Source: Pseudomonas asplenii (GTDB lineage: Bacteria > Pseudomonadota > Gammaproteobacteria > Pseudomonadales > Pseudomonadaceae). From it: 64,000 nt of DNA. Positions 34,301 to 36,252 of the stretch are shown here, one piece after another. Both the position numbers and the translations under genes were made by a program. The stretch covers positions 4,712,001-4,776,000 of the forward strand of contig NZ_LT629777.1 in assembly GCF_900105475.1 (NCBI RefSeq), given 5' to 3'. The notes under the pieces are model-generated. The model saw only the letters and a program-made list of their open reading frames with translations. It ran no database searches and was not told the origin of the DNA. Every line of letters starts with the position of its first letter. The first letter of the stretch is position 1.

Positions 34301-35028
34301 TGACCGATGCCTTCGGTCCGCATTGGCCGATCCATGGCCTGCAACCGCGCGGGCTGGATGGCCGCACGGTGCCGTACAGCTCGGTGGAAGTCGCTGCCAA
34401 GGCCTATCTGCAAGCACTCGACAACGTGCAGCCGGAAGGACCGGTGCACCTGCTCGGTCACTCCTTCGGTGGCTGGGTGGCGTTCGAGATGGCCTTGCGC
34501 CTGACCGCCCAGGGTCGTGAGGTGGCTTCACTGACCCTGATCGACAGCGAGTCGCCAGGTGGCAACGGCGTGGTGGGCAAACCCTACACGGCCATGGGCG
34601 TCCTGGATCGTCTGATCGAGACCATGCAACTGGCCGCGGGCAAGTCGATGGGCATCGATCGGGCCGCCTTCGAGGCACAGGACGAAACAGGCCAGATGCA
34701 CTTGCTGCATGCCGGCATGGTGCGGGCCGGGTTGCTGCCGCAACGCTCGGCGCCCGACTCGATGCGGGGGCTGGTACGGGCTTTCGGTACCGCCTTGCGC
34801 ACCCGTTACGAACCGTCGGCGATCTATACCGGTCCGGTGCGTCTGGTGCTGGCCGATGACCCGGTGCTGGATGCCGCGGGTAACCAGCGCGAGCAGCAGG
34901 CGATGGTCAGCGGCTGGCGGCGTTGTGCACCGGACCTCACCGTCTGGCGTGGTCCCGGTAATCATTTCACCATCCTCAAGGCGCCACATGTGCAGCATCT
35001 GGCGAGCTGGTGGCGAACCTTTCAATAA
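4168..35028 (+). CDS. Giant lipopeptide NRPS, nine C-A-T modules with tandem thioesterases (10,286 aa)
   Basis: The ATG at 4168 follows an AGCAGG ribosome site. Residues 1-55 form a TubC-type docking domain. Nine modules follow; the T-domain serines lie at residues 1086, 2159, 3235, 4322, 5408, 6481, 7549, 8617 and 9675. Codes read by eye against GrsA are: M1 DALWIGGTFK (Val), M2 DLYNNALTYK (Ala), M3 as M1 (Val), M4 and M5 DFWNIGMVHK (Thr), M6 as M2 (Ala), M7 and M8 DLEHNTTVSK (2,4-diaminobutyrate), M9 DAPIMGGTCK (unassigned). C1-C6 carry HH[IL]xxxxGD, so they should epimerise the incoming residue; C7-C9 have HHI[VI]SDG and no such signature (LCL type). C5 is aberrant (HHLVDDA). Two thioesterases end the protein. 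The order matches the end of peptin-type lipopeptides, with a five-residue lactone closed on the M5 threonine. Product identity is inference. Confidence 0.95.
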   Translation: MHFSELMAVLSMHAIGLQLEEDDLVILGDDDSLDSAVFDSLVVHKAELLKLVARNGGEWLSPALRITPQMLPLANLDQATIDRIVEAVPGGAGNVQDIYPLAPLQEGILYHHLAAGQGDPYVLRALFGADSRERLDDFAQALQAVIERHDILRTAMVWEGLDEPVQVVLRQATLAVEEVDLASADGDIEARLCERFDPRHYRLDLRQAPLMRLACAEDRANGRWVAILLFHHIAIDHAALELVQHEMQAYLLGQGHALPEAVPYRNYVAQVRLGAGADAHEGFFRDMLADVDEPTLPFGVVEIPDGSPQIEEVHIPVAADLSQRLRAQARQLGVSAASLHHLAWARVVGAVSGKSDVVFGTVLMGRMQGGEGADRALGMFINTLPLRVKLEGHAVREGVKSTHARLTALLGHEHASLALAQRCSGVAAPAPLFSSLLNYRHSAAGAQASAEALQAWAGLQSLGGGEQSTYPITLSVDDFGEAFSLAVQTLVEIGAQRVGDYMVAALAALVEALEQAPQTPLQDLAILPPAERQQVVYGFNSTARDYPRGSSLVELFEEQVAARPDALAVVLDEQQLTYRQLNNRANALAKHLSDLGVQPGDRVGLLLERSFDLLAGQLAILKCGAAYVPLDINAPAERQAFMLHDSAARQVLTRLTSAVPEGIERVDLDGLELDAEVPNPAPLSSAESVAYVMYTSGSTGTPKGVLVPHRAVSRLVINNGYADFNARDRVAFASNPAFDASTLDVWAPLLNGGCVVVVEQSVLLSLEDFRALLLAQSVSVLWMTAGLFHQYAGGLMEAFARLRYLIVGGDVLDPAVIARVLAEGAPEHLLNGYGPTEATTFSTTHEITAVGHGGIPIGRPIGNSQVYVLDALRQPVAVGVAGELYIGGQGVAKGYLNRPELNATQFIADPFSDQPGALMYRTGDLARWNADGVVEYLGRNDDQVKIRGFRIELGEIEARLAACDGVKEAVVLARQDEPGHKRLVAYLVGEDGSALSAAQLRSELAASLAEYMVPSAFMILPSFPLTANGKLDRRALPVPDADAYASREFHAPEGEVETTLAQLWSELLKVERVGRHDHFFELGGHSLLAVSLIERMRQLGLSADVRVLFSQPTLAALAAAVGGGREICVPANLIAPDCERITPELLPLVSLTQAQIDRVVASVPGGMANVQDIYPLAPLQEGILYHHLAAEQGDPYVLQTQFAFDNHERLAAFVQALQMVIDRHDILRTGVVWQGLDSPVQVVWRQARLHLDALELDPAAGDIGAQLHSRFDPRHYRLDVTQAPLMRVAYAEDPLNQRIVAMLLFHHMALDHMAMEVVQHEMQAWLLGEAETLSVPVPYRNYVAQARLGVSQADHEVFFRDMLGEVDEPTLPFGLQDVQGDGRDIEEVSLALDRRLDLGLRAQARQLGVSAASLMHLAWAQVLGKVSGRQDVVFGTVLMGRMQGGEGADRALGMFINTLPLRVAVGGQGARAGVKATHARLTALLGHEHASLALAQRCSGVAAPAPLFSALLNYRHSAVGTVTEQALQAWSGIHALSGEERTNYPLTLNVDDLGEGFKLTALVASAIGAQRVCGYMHTALEQLLEALEHTPQASLQSLSILSAHEREQLLVGFNDTALEYPQAQTIHGLFEAQVLNTPDALAVVHNDQKLSYRELNEQSNRLAHALRKQGVQPDSRVGICVERGAEMVVGLLAILKAGGAYVPLDPAYPAERIAYMLQDSAPAVVLAQTATQELLAGVSVPVINLDQGTWQDESVQNPEVPGLTSAHLAYLIYTSGSTGLPKGVMIEHRNTVNFLTWAHTAFDNAALAKTLFSTSLNFDLAVYECFAPLTSGGSIEVVKNVLELQHGEHDIGLINTVPSALKALLEVDGLPGSVHTVNVAGEALKRSLVESLFEKTGVQRLCNLYGPSETTTYSSWVAMDRKDGFAPHIGKPVGNTQFYLLDEQQQPVPLGVPGEIYIGGAGVARGYLNRDDLTAERFLQDPFRQDQTARMYRTGDLGRYLADGNIEYLGRNDDQVKIRGFRIELGEIDARLAKHPAIHETVVTAREDVPGDKRLVAYYTLAEGHTSVDIDSLRRHLQEKLPEYMVPAIYVALEKLPLTPNGKLDRKALPAPDLDALNRRGYEAPQGETEIALAEIWQKLLGVAQVGRHDHFFELGGHSLLAVSLIERMRQAGLSADIRVLFSQPTLAALAGAVGSGREIVVPANAIPAGCEHITPDLLPLISLDQAAIDRIVASVPGGAANVQDIYPLAPLQEGILYHHLAAEQGDPYVLHALFSVANRERLDAFAQALQQVIDRHDILRTAVLWQDLDEPVQVVWRQARLHCEALELDPHAGEALSQLKERFDTRHSQLDVTQAPLMQLVFAEDKGQQRWVAMLRFHHMALDHTALEVVRHEIQANLLGQAEQLGSPVPYRNYVAQARLGNSQAEHEQFFCGMLGDIDEPTLPFGLRDVQVDGHLIDEVSSVLPSALSQRLRALARRLGVSAASLHHLAWAQVLGQVSGKQDVVFGTVLMGRMQGGEGADRALGMFINTLPLRVAVGGQGVEVGVKAVHGRLTALLGYEHASLALAQRCSGVAAPTPLFSALLNYRHSAVGSVSEQALQAWQGIEILSSEERTNYPLTLSVDDLGEDFSLSVLALQGIGAQRVCDYMFTALVNLAEALEQAPQTPLSELSILPAAEREQLLVGFNASQRDYPRTQTVHGLFEALVRQQPEACAAIHDGVSLSYADLNARANRLARHLRDLGVQPGDSVAILLERSHDLLVSQLAALKCAAVYVPLDINAPIERQAFMIEDSQAKTLLTHSQVALATSAQRVELDRLDLSHLDQADLGLVQSSESVAYIMYTSGSTGTPKGVLVPHRAISRLVLNNGYADFNAQDRVAFASNPAFDASTLDVWAPLLNGGCVVVIGQDDLLTPVNFQRLLLEHSVTVLWMTAGLFHQYASGLGEAFSRLRYLIVGGDVLDPAVIARVLAHSAPEHLLNGYGPTEATTFSATYEITAVGNGAIPIGRPVGNTRLYVLDAQGQLVPQGVEGELYIGGQGVALGYLNRDDLTEEKFVADPFSQEPNARLYRTGDLVRWRADGNLDYLGRNDAQVKIRGFRVELGEIEARLAEHAEVQDAVVLCREDEPGNKRLVAYVTARDSATVLDIESLRDHLQGALPEYMVPAAYVQLDALPLTANGKLDRKALPVPDAQALISRGYEAPQGEVESLLASIWAEVLKVEQVGRHDHFFELGGHSLLAVSLIERMRQAGLSADVRVLFSQPTLAALAAAVGTSREFAVPANRIAPDCQRITPDLLPLIQLEQSAIDRVVAMVPGGAANIQDIYPLAPLQEGILYHHISAEEGDPYVLQAQYAFDSRARLDDFAQALQSVIDRHDILRTSMHWEGFDEPLQVVWRHAELSIEERSLDPRGGDIGQQLQASFDPRQVRLDIRQAPMLHLVQAWDEPNQRWLALLLFHHLVMDHTAMEVVQHEMQASLLGQQAQLGAAVPYRNYVAQARLGVSQDEHERFFRERLGDIDEPTLPFGLQDVQGDGSEIEQSHLALDVGLSLRLRAQARQLGVSAASLVHLAFAQVLGQVSGRDQVVFGTVLLGRMQAGDGADRALGMFINTLPLRVTLDGQSVREGVKTTHAELTALLGHEHASLALAQRCSGVSAPLPLFSALLNYRHSSLTVTEQAQTAWQGMQVLGGAEERTNYPLTLNVDDLGEGFHFTALVAQVIGAQRLCGYLQSALEALVQALEQAPQTAVQTISILPASERAQLLEHWNQAGGVYAADTLIHQQFEARAAEWPEAVALVYQDESLTYGELNARANQVAHRLLALGVRPDDRVAICVERGLAMIVGLLGILKSGAGYVPLDPAYPRERLAYTLDDSAPVALLSQHAVREALPSVDLPLINLDDSDLQDESVQNPQVPGLTPASLAYVIYTSGSTGLPKGVMVEHRNVARLFSATDHWFGFNAQDTWALFHSFAFDFSVWEIWGALLHGGRLLIVPQLVSRSPQDCYALLCSAGVTVLNQTPSAFRQLIAAQGEKGQAHALRQVIFGGEALDTAMLKPWYAREVNASTQLVNMYGITETTVHVTYYPLQAEDAQRVGASPIGKRIPDLQLYVLDARREPVPVGVVGELYVGGAGVARGYLNRAELSAERFLDNPFSREPNARMYRTGDLGRWLADGSLEYLGRNDEQVKIRGFRIELGEIEAQLAACEGVRDAVVLVREDEPGDKRLVAYVIAAAGIELDAAQLRNQLRLTLAEYMLPSAFVSLQALPLTANGKLDRKALPAPDRSAMVNRGYEAPVGDTEVAIALIWQELLQLEQVGRHDHFFELGGHSLLAVKLIERMRQIDLSADVRVLFGQPTLAALAAAVGGKAKIEVPANRIPEGCQRITPDMLPLVSLSQDDIDRVVAAVPGGVANVQDIYALAPLQEGILYHHLAASEGDPYLQYALFGFDSLERLHSFAQALQGVVARHDILRTAVLWESLDAPVQVVWREATLGLEQLALDPAEGDIVEQLRERLDPRHTRLDIRQAPMMRIGYAQDPQNNRWVGMLLFHHLVDDATSLRILSGEIEAHMLGRQAQLPTSVPYRNYVAQAWLGVSREEHEAFFRDMLGDIDEPTLPFGLQDVQGDGRGIEEVRRDVDADLSRRLRLQARQLGVSAASLYHLAWASVLGAVSGKDDVVFGTVLLGRLQGGEGADRALGMFINTLPLRVTLGEQGVRSGLKTTHTRLSGLLAHEHASLVLAQRCSGVAASTPLFSSLLNYRQIDISVTDQALAAWDGIQALDGEERTNYPLTLSVNDLGEGFNLTVMTEAQIGAERICGYMHCALENLVQALEHTPQAPLGSVNILPAGERQQLLENWNTPHASYVADTLIHRTFEAWAVAQPEAVALQYEDRTLTYGELNARANQVAHQLLALGVRPDDRVAICVERSLEMIVGLLGILKSGAGYVPIDPAYPAERIAFQLQDSAPVAVLADAAGLALSGSFDGPRLDLRSPVLQAQPSTNPRVSGISPNHLAYVIYTSGSTGLPKGVMVEHRNVARLFSATKAWFEFNEQDVWALFHSFAFDFSVWEIWGALLHGGRLLVVPQLVSRSPEDCYALLCNAGVTVLNQTPSAFRQLLNAQGESDLRHSLRQVIFGGEALETGMLKPWYARVANAGTQLVNMYGITETTVHVTYCPLVAADAQRTGVSPIGVRIPDLQLYVLNSRREPVPVGVVGELYVGGAGLARGYLNRDELTAERFLPNPFSKEPLARLYKTGDLGRWMADGSLDYLGRNDDQVKIRGFRIELGEIEAVLAACEGVREAVVLAREDEPGDKRLVAYVIAAAGHEVVAAELRAQLLLSLAEYMVPSAFVALDSFPLTTNGKLNRKALPAPDAQALVRRDYAAPEGAVETAIAEIWQSLLQLPQVGRHDHFFELGGHSLLAVKLIERMRQVGLAADVRVLFSQPTLAALAAAVGGQQAIQIPDNLITPDCTRITPDMLPLADLDQAAIDRIVAGVPGGVANVQDIYALAPLQEGILYHHLAAHEGDPYVLQVLFAFDDRERLAGFVQALQNVVDRHDILRTSVAWEGLDQPVQVVWRSAQLSVEEVAVDPGAGEVLALLHERFDPRHYRLDVGQAPLMRIAYAQDNANQRLVGMLLFHHMVLDHTALEVVVEEMQASLQGQGEQLPVPVPYRNHVAQARLGVSEEEHEAFFHDMLGDIEEPTLPYGIQDVQGDGSGVEEVHQVLDSDLSRRLRVIARQLGVSAASLAHLAWAQVVGRVSGREEVVFGTVLMGRMQGGEGTDRALGMFINTLPLRLSVGSQGALAGVKATHLRLSKLLGHEHASLSLAQRCSGVPSSLPLFSTLFNYRHSGGGAASSEAVAAWQGIQTLSMEERTNYPLCLNVDDLGEAFMLTIQAVAQISAQRVGKYMQAALGSLVEVLEHRPQAALNSLSIVPTDEREQLLVGFNDTALEYPQAQTIHGLFEAQVVRTPDALAVIHEGRKLSYRELNEQANRLAHALRKQGVQPDSRVGICVERGAEMVVGLLAILKAGGAYLPLDPAYPAERITYMLQDSAPAVVLAQDATRDLLAGVSVPVINLDQGTWQDESVQNPQVPDLTSAHLAYLIYTSGSTGLPKGVMIEHRNTVNFLTWAHTAFDNAALDKTLFSTSLNFDLAVYECFAPLTCGGSIEVVKNVLELQHGEHDIGLINTVPSALKALLEVDGLPGSVHTVNVAGEALKRSLVESLFEKTGVQRLCNLYGPSETTTYSSWVAMDREDGFAPHIGKPVGNTQFYLLDEQQQPVPLGVPGEIYIGGAGVARGYLNRDDLTAERFLQDPFSQDKTACMYRTGDLGRYLADGNIEYLGRNDDQVKIRGFRIELGEIDARLAKHPAIHETVVTAREDVPGDKRLVAYYTLAEGHTSVEIDSLRHHLQEKLPEYMVPAIYVALEKLPLTPNGKLDRKALPAPDLDAVISRGYVAPEGELEVALAHIWQDLLGLPQVGRHDQFFELGGHSLLAMRLISQIRQQLGVELGLAELFAQPELADLARVIAQAGRSTLPEIIPVARDQAWPLSFAQQRLWFLAQMEGASAAYHMPGGLSLRGVLDRSALQRALARIVARHEGLRTTFIQGDDEQPLQRIASADAGFNLQLHDLQGLADAESRLQALASEEALLAFDLEQGPLIRGRLIRLAEDHHVLLVTMHHIVSDGWSISVLTKELAALYAAFSQGQDDPLAPLALHYLDYAVWQRRWLSGERLQQQSTYWQQALAEAPALLMLPTDRVRPAQQDYAGAALPVVFDEDLTRGLKALSQRHGTTLYMTVMAAWGALLGRLAGQEEVVIGTPVANRTRSEVEDLIGLFVNTLAIRVDLGAQPTAKNLLAQVKTTTLGAQAHQDLPFEQVVEVVKPVRSLSHSPIFQAMLTWQDMGGGDFSLGDLHLESLGAGHTLAKFDLSLDLGEVQGRLLGALEYATALFDASTMGRYLGYLQRLLEAMVADDQQVLEQVPLLDAVEREQLLVGLNATDVPYPQDQTIHQLFEEKVQAQPEAIAVAFQDRRLSYAELNREANRLAHQLIELGIGPDDRVAICVERGVEMMVGLLGVLKAGAAYVPLDPAYPAERLAYMIQDSTPSALLTQSALQDRLPALELPLLLLDDDQSEGFSERDDNPVVENLGVRNLAYVIYTSGSTGNPKGVMIEHRGLVNYSVDAARLFGLTPADTVLQQNTLNFDLSVEEIFPALVAGATLAPSREIFGSEGTQDYGIRPTFLHMTAAHWHTLAAEWHSQPEVAARRLADVRLINVTGDALSAQKLKLWDEVRPAHTRLINTYGPTEATVSCTAAYVSHDAVAGSEGSGNATIGKPMANTRIYLLDAHQQPVPYGVTGEIFIGGDGVARGYLNLEEVNAERFLVDPFSTHPDARMYKTGDLARYMADGRIEYLGRNDFQVKVRGFRIELGEIESRLGNCAGVKEAVVIAREDNPGEKRLVAYVVAQPEARLDAAGLRAELAPQLAEYMLPSAFVLLDAMPLTPNRKLDRKALPAPADDAFVSREHVAPQGTLETALAQIWQNLLNLEQVGRHDHFFDLGGHSLLAMRLISQVRQRLGVELNLADLFAQPELAALAQVLAQAAGSSQPPIVPVSRDQALPLSFAQQRLWFLAQLDGGSAAYHIPAGLRLRGSLDHSALKQALDRIVARHEVLRTTFVQQQGEDVEQCIAPADIGFSLQSQVLDGQADAEAQLLAIATEEANESFDLARGPLVRGRLVRMAEDDHVLLVTMHHIISDGWSAGVLTRELGLLYEAFREGAEDPLPALPVQYADYALWQRSWLSGDVLQQQRQHWQQTLAGAPSLLTLPTDRPRPLQQDYSGRMLTLVLDADLTRGLKVLSQRHGCTLFMTVMAAWAALLGRLAGQDDVVIGTPVANRLRTEVEDLIGFFVNTLAIRVDLSAAPSVEALLQQVKQQTLAAQANQDLPFEQVVEVVRPQRSLSHSPIFQAMLSWQNNEDVGLALGDMALQSVEIGGDTAKFDLTLDIVEVGDRLFGALEYATALFDESTMSRYLGYFQRLLEAMVADDRQVLEQVPLLDAVEREHLLVGLNATDVPYPQDQTIHHLFEEKVQVQPEAIAVAFQDRRLSYTELNREANRLAHQLIELGIGPDDRVAICVERGVEMMVGLLGVLKAGAAYVPLDPAYPAERLAYMIQDSAPSALLTQRALQDRLPALELPLLLLDDDQREGFSERDDNPVVSGLGVRNLAYVIYTSGSTGNPKGVMIEHRGLVNYSVDAARLFGLTPADTVLQQNTLNFDLSVEEIFPALMAGATLAPSREIFGSEGTQDYGIRPTFLHMTAAHWHTLAAEWHSQPEVAARRLADVRLINVTGDALSAQKLKLWDEVRPAHTRLINTYGPTEATVSCTAAYVSHDAVAGSEGSGNATIGKPMANTRIYLLDAHQQPVPYGVTGEIFIGGDGVARGYLNLDEVNAERFLVDPFSTSPDARMYKTGDLARYMADGRIEYLGRNDFQVKVRGFRIELGEIESRLGNCAGVKEAVVIAREDNPGEKRLVAYVVAQPESRLDAAGLRAELAPQLAEYMLPSAFVLLDAMPLTPNRKLDRKALPAPADDAFVSREHVAPQGATETALAQIWQELLNLEQVGRHDHFFELGGHSLLAMRLISQVRQRLGVELNLADIFAQPELAALARILAEATGSQQPSIVPVSRDQFLPLSFAQQRLWFLAQLEGGSAAYHIPAGLRLRGSLDASALKRALDRIVARHEALRTTFVQVQGQDPEQRIAPADIGFKLQVQILVGQADAEEALLAIAAEEAEELFDLVNGPLVRGRLVCMAEEDHVLLLTMHHIVSDGWSAEVLTRELGLLYEAFRHGAKDPLPALPVQYADYALWQRNWLSGEVLQQQRQYWQQTLAGAPSLLTLPTDRPRPLQQDYSGRMLTLVLDADLTRGLKALSQRHGSTLFMTVMAAWAALLGRLAGQDDVVIGTPVANRLRAEVEDLIGFFVNTLAIRVDLSAAPSVEALLQQVKQQTLAAQANQDLPFEQVVEVVRPQRSLSHSPIFQAMLSWQNNESADLALGDMNLQGLQATSHTAKFDLVLDMAEVGDCLFGALEYATALFDESTMSRYLGYFRRLLEAMVADDRQALEQVSLLDTVERQYLLTELNATAREYPRGQLMHRLFEGHAAARPLAIAVRQGERTVTYAELDSQANALAQRLRERGVVSGTRVAILLDRSVELLTSLLATLKCGAAYLALDRLAPQERLRFMLEDSEAVVLLTHSDLVAPECTPRLDLDTLEPLTLAVNAAPAALDERTPQETAACIIYTSGSTGQPKGVIVTHNGIVRLVQDNGYYDFSAEDRVAFSSNPAFDASSPEIWGALLNGGQSVIVEPSVLLEPLAFADLLKRNEVTAMICSTALFNLYAGLIPEAVAGLRMVMCGGERADPASFRRVREHSSRIRLYNGYGPTEATTCATAYEVFDVLPGTLSLPIGKPNANVRIYVLDARREPVPVGVVGEIYIGGTGVALGYLNRPDLTAERFSDDPFSEQAGARLYRSGDLARWLPDGNLEYLARNDGQVKVRGFRVELGEIESRLHLCEGIRNSVVVAREDNPGDSYLVAYYTVHADAEVPDAETLRAQLGADLPEYMVPSVFMHLEALPLTLNGKVDVKALPAPTADQFASRVYEAPVGDLEIRLAQVWAEVLELEQVGRHESFFSLGGHSLLAVRLVSRLGESGVSVSLAQVFQHASVAALASLLDSRTGEVEADSVGQLVPVRTSGSQRPLFLVHEFTGLELYFPTLGRHIDSDIPVYGLPGITLGEPQLQTMECLATRLLQLMRSVQPQGPYRLAGWSFGGLLAYEIAIQLVGLDEEVEFVGLIDTYMPRLVDQGRARWSPDSAHRQHLLEHCERFWSARGECAEVLATLQGLRETLPSLDFEGFLQHLRELGVLAPELDAYAVADLWQYLDREVAHGHAQAHYTVFPISVPVHLFIATELAHDALPHNGYLGWDTVLPLSQLQCVKVAGNHQSLMQAPHIEGLGQAINTVLAGLDRRVPVVCAAHQPLLTIQGGRGDHTPVFCVPGAGDSVTGFIGMTDAFGPHWPIHGLQPRGLDGRTVPYSSVEVAAKAYLQALDNVQPEGPVHLLGHSFGGWVAFEMALRLTAQGREVASLTLIDSESPGGNGVVGKPYTAMGVLDRLIETMQLAAGKSMGIDRAAFEAQDETGQMHLLHAGMVRAGLLPQRSAPDSMRGLVRAFGTALRTRYEPSAIYTGPVRLVLADDPVLDAAGNQREQQAMVSGWRRCAPDLTVWRGPGNHFTILKAPHVQHLASWWRTFQ
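9005..10515 (+). repeat. Ala-type A-domain block, copy 2 of 3 (module 2)
   Basis: It is nearly identical to copy 3 (21971-23480) from the C-A linker through the A10 motif (ALPAPDLDA), and to copy 1 up to about the A8 motif. Outside the block the flanking C and T domains differ, so the similarity is confined to the A domain. Confidence 0.85.
17305..18690 (+). other. Condensation domain C5, atypical HHLVDDA, probable Thr-dehydrating type
   Basis: C5 accepts the peptide ending in the module-4 threonine. Its catalytic motif (residues 4542-4548, bases 17791-17811) reads HHLVDDA, whereas the other dual C domains here read HHxxxDH and the LCL ones HHxxxDG. Residues after the motif also differ (TSLRILSGEIEAH in place of the conserved E[VL]VxxEMQA). 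Dehydrobutyrine is expected at this position in peptins, and C domains of the modAA clade are known to dehydrate the donor residue; the functional assignment is inference. Confidence 0.6.
21971..23480 (+). repeat. Ala-type A-domain block, copy 3 of 3 (module 6)
   Basis: The A domain is almost the same sequence as module 2, but the T domain directly after it is of the other flavour (LLAMRLISQIRQ instead of LLAVSLIERMRQ). The block edge therefore lies in the A-T linker near 23480. Confidence 0.85.
25081..31490 (+). repeat. 3204-bp tandem duplication (A7-T7-C8 / A8-T8-C9)
   Basis: Landmarks repeat at exactly 3204 bases (1068 codons): the C-A linker at 25081 and 28285, the T-domain serines at residues 7549 and 8617, and the C-domain QQRLWF segment at 27001 and 30205. 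The proteins are nearly identical over the A domains and highly similar over the C domains. This explains two consecutive Dab modules. Confidence 0.85.
33340..35025 (+). other. Tandem type-I thioesterase domains
   Basis: TE1 has GWSFGG with Ser 9805, a candidate Asp 9832 and His 9979 (GNHQS). TE2 has GHSFGG with Ser 10099, Asp 10126 and His 10266 (GNHFT). Both catalytic triads look intact. Paired thioesterases are typical of Pseudomonas cyclic lipopeptide synthetases, where one mainly cyclises and releases and the other supports or proofreads. Confidence 0.9.
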
Positions 35029-35043
35029 CTCAACCTCTTCAAG

Positions 35044-35064
35044 CCCGGCGGCGGGGCCGCCGGG
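35044..35064 (+). terminator. GC-rich hairpin between NRPS and macA
   Basis: A perfect 9-bp stem (CCCGGCGGC with GCCGCCGGG) and a 3-base loop begin 15 bases after the NRPS stop. No T run follows, so it may be an attenuator or a 3'-end stabiliser rather than a full terminator. macA begins 28 bases further on. Confidence 0.45.
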
Positions 35065-35092
35065 TCAACCCCCAACTCATTTGTGGCTTTTT

Positions 35093-36250
35093 ATGAAAAA
35101 GTTGAAGTTTCGCAAAGTGTTAATAGTCGTGGTGTTGCTGGTTCTTTCGGCATTCATCTTCTATAGCATCCAGGCCCCGGCCAAACCGCCGGAATACCTG
35201 ACCGCCACTGTCGAGCGCACGGACATCGAGAACTCCGTTCTGGCCAGCGGTGCGTTGGAAGGCATCAAGCAGGTTGATGTCGGCGCACAGGTTTCCGGTC
35301 AGCTCAAGTCGCTGAAGGTGAAGCTGGGCGACAAGGTCAAGCAGGGCCAGTGGCTGGCGGAAATCGATCCGGTGGTGTTGCAGAACGCCCTGCGTCAGGC
35401 CGAGGTCAACGAACAGAACCTGCAGGCCCAGCGTCAGGCGACTATCGCGCAGCTCAAGCAGACCAAGGCGGTGTATGAACGCTACCTGGGGCTGCAGAGC
35501 GATGCGGCGATCTCCAAGCAGGATTTCGAGACTGCCGAGTCCAACTACCAGGTGCAGAACGCCAACCTGCTGTCGCTCGATGCTCAGTTGCGCAACGCGC
35601 GCATCCAGACCGACACGGCGAAGATCAACCTGGGCTATACCCGCATCGTCGCGCCGATCAGTGGTGATGTGGTGGGCATTGTGACCCAGGAAGGCCAGAC
35701 CGTGATCGCCCAGCAACTGGCTCCGGTGATCCTCAAGCTCGCCGACCTGGACACCATGACCATCAAGGCCCAGGTCTCCGAAGCCGACGTGATTCATATC
35801 AGTCCGGGGCAGGAGGTGTATTTCACCATTCTGGGTGATGCCGACAAACGCTATTACGCCAAACTGCGTGGCACCGAGCCGGCGCCGCAGAACTTCCTGG
35901 ATACCCAGGCCAGCGGTACCAACAAGCAGAACACGGCGGTGTTCTACAACGCCTTGTTCGATGTACCGAACCCGGACCATCGCCTGCGCATTTCCATGAC
36001 CGCCCAGGTGCATATCGTTCGTGAGCGGGCCAAGGAAGTGCTGACGGTGCCGGTTGCGGCCCTGGGCGAGAAGAACAAGGATGGTACGTTCCCGGTGCGG
36101 GTGCTCGACGAACAGGGTCAACCCCAGGTGCGCAACGTGCAGGCCGGCATCAACAACAACGTGCGGGTAGAGATCAAGACGGGCCTGGCCGAAGGTGACA
36201 AGGTCGTCATTGGTGAACCGTCCGAAACGCCCGCGGTAGCGGGAGCCTGA
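35093..36250 (+). CDS. macA: MacA-like periplasmic adaptor of the lipopeptide ABC exporter
   Basis: The protein has 385 residues. An N-terminal membrane anchor (KVLIVVVLLVLSAFIF) is followed by a lipoyl/hairpin region and beta-barrel typical of MacA/HlyD-family adaptors (SGALEGIKQVDVGAQVSGQL, then a coiled coil with VNEQNLQAQRQ). It links the MacB ATPase to an outer-membrane channel. I chose the ATG at 35093 because the frame's upstream extension runs antiparallel to NRPS logic (it overlaps the NRPS gene) and this start gives a classic anchor. macB starts 2 bases after its stop, so they are co-translated. MacAB pairs lie next to many Pseudomonas lipopeptide synthetases and take part in secretion of the product; here that is inferred from position. 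Confidence 0.92.
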   Translation: MKKLKFRKVLIVVVLLVLSAFIFYSIQAPAKPPEYLTATVERTDIENSVLASGALEGIKQVDVGAQVSGQLKSLKVKLGDKVKQGQWLAEIDPVVLQNALRQAEVNEQNLQAQRQATIAQLKQTKAVYERYLGLQSDAAISKQDFETAESNYQVQNANLLSLDAQLRNARIQTDTAKINLGYTRIVAPISGDVVGIVTQEGQTVIAQQLAPVILKLADLDTMTIKAQVSEADVIHISPGQEVYFTILGDADKRYYAKLRGTEPAPQNFLDTQASGTNKQNTAVFYNALFDVPNPDHRLRISMTAQVHIVRERAKEVLTVPVAALGEKNKDGTFPVRVLDEQGQPQVRNVQAGINNNVRVEIKTGLAEGDKVVIGEPSETPAVAGA

Positions 36251-36252
36251 CC

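Noticed and set aside
22807-34461. Open minus-strand frame of 3884 codons (and similar frames at 404-2980, 4237-7422, 12592-16389, 19804-22758)
   Set aside because: They lie wholly antisense to the NRPS genes. High GC at third positions removes stop codons in the complementary frame; the translations are rich in His, Arg and Gln without domains.
34709-35092. N-terminal extension of the macA frame
   Set aside because: It overlaps the end of the NRPS gene and has no family similarity; the ATG at 35093 gives a normal anchor.
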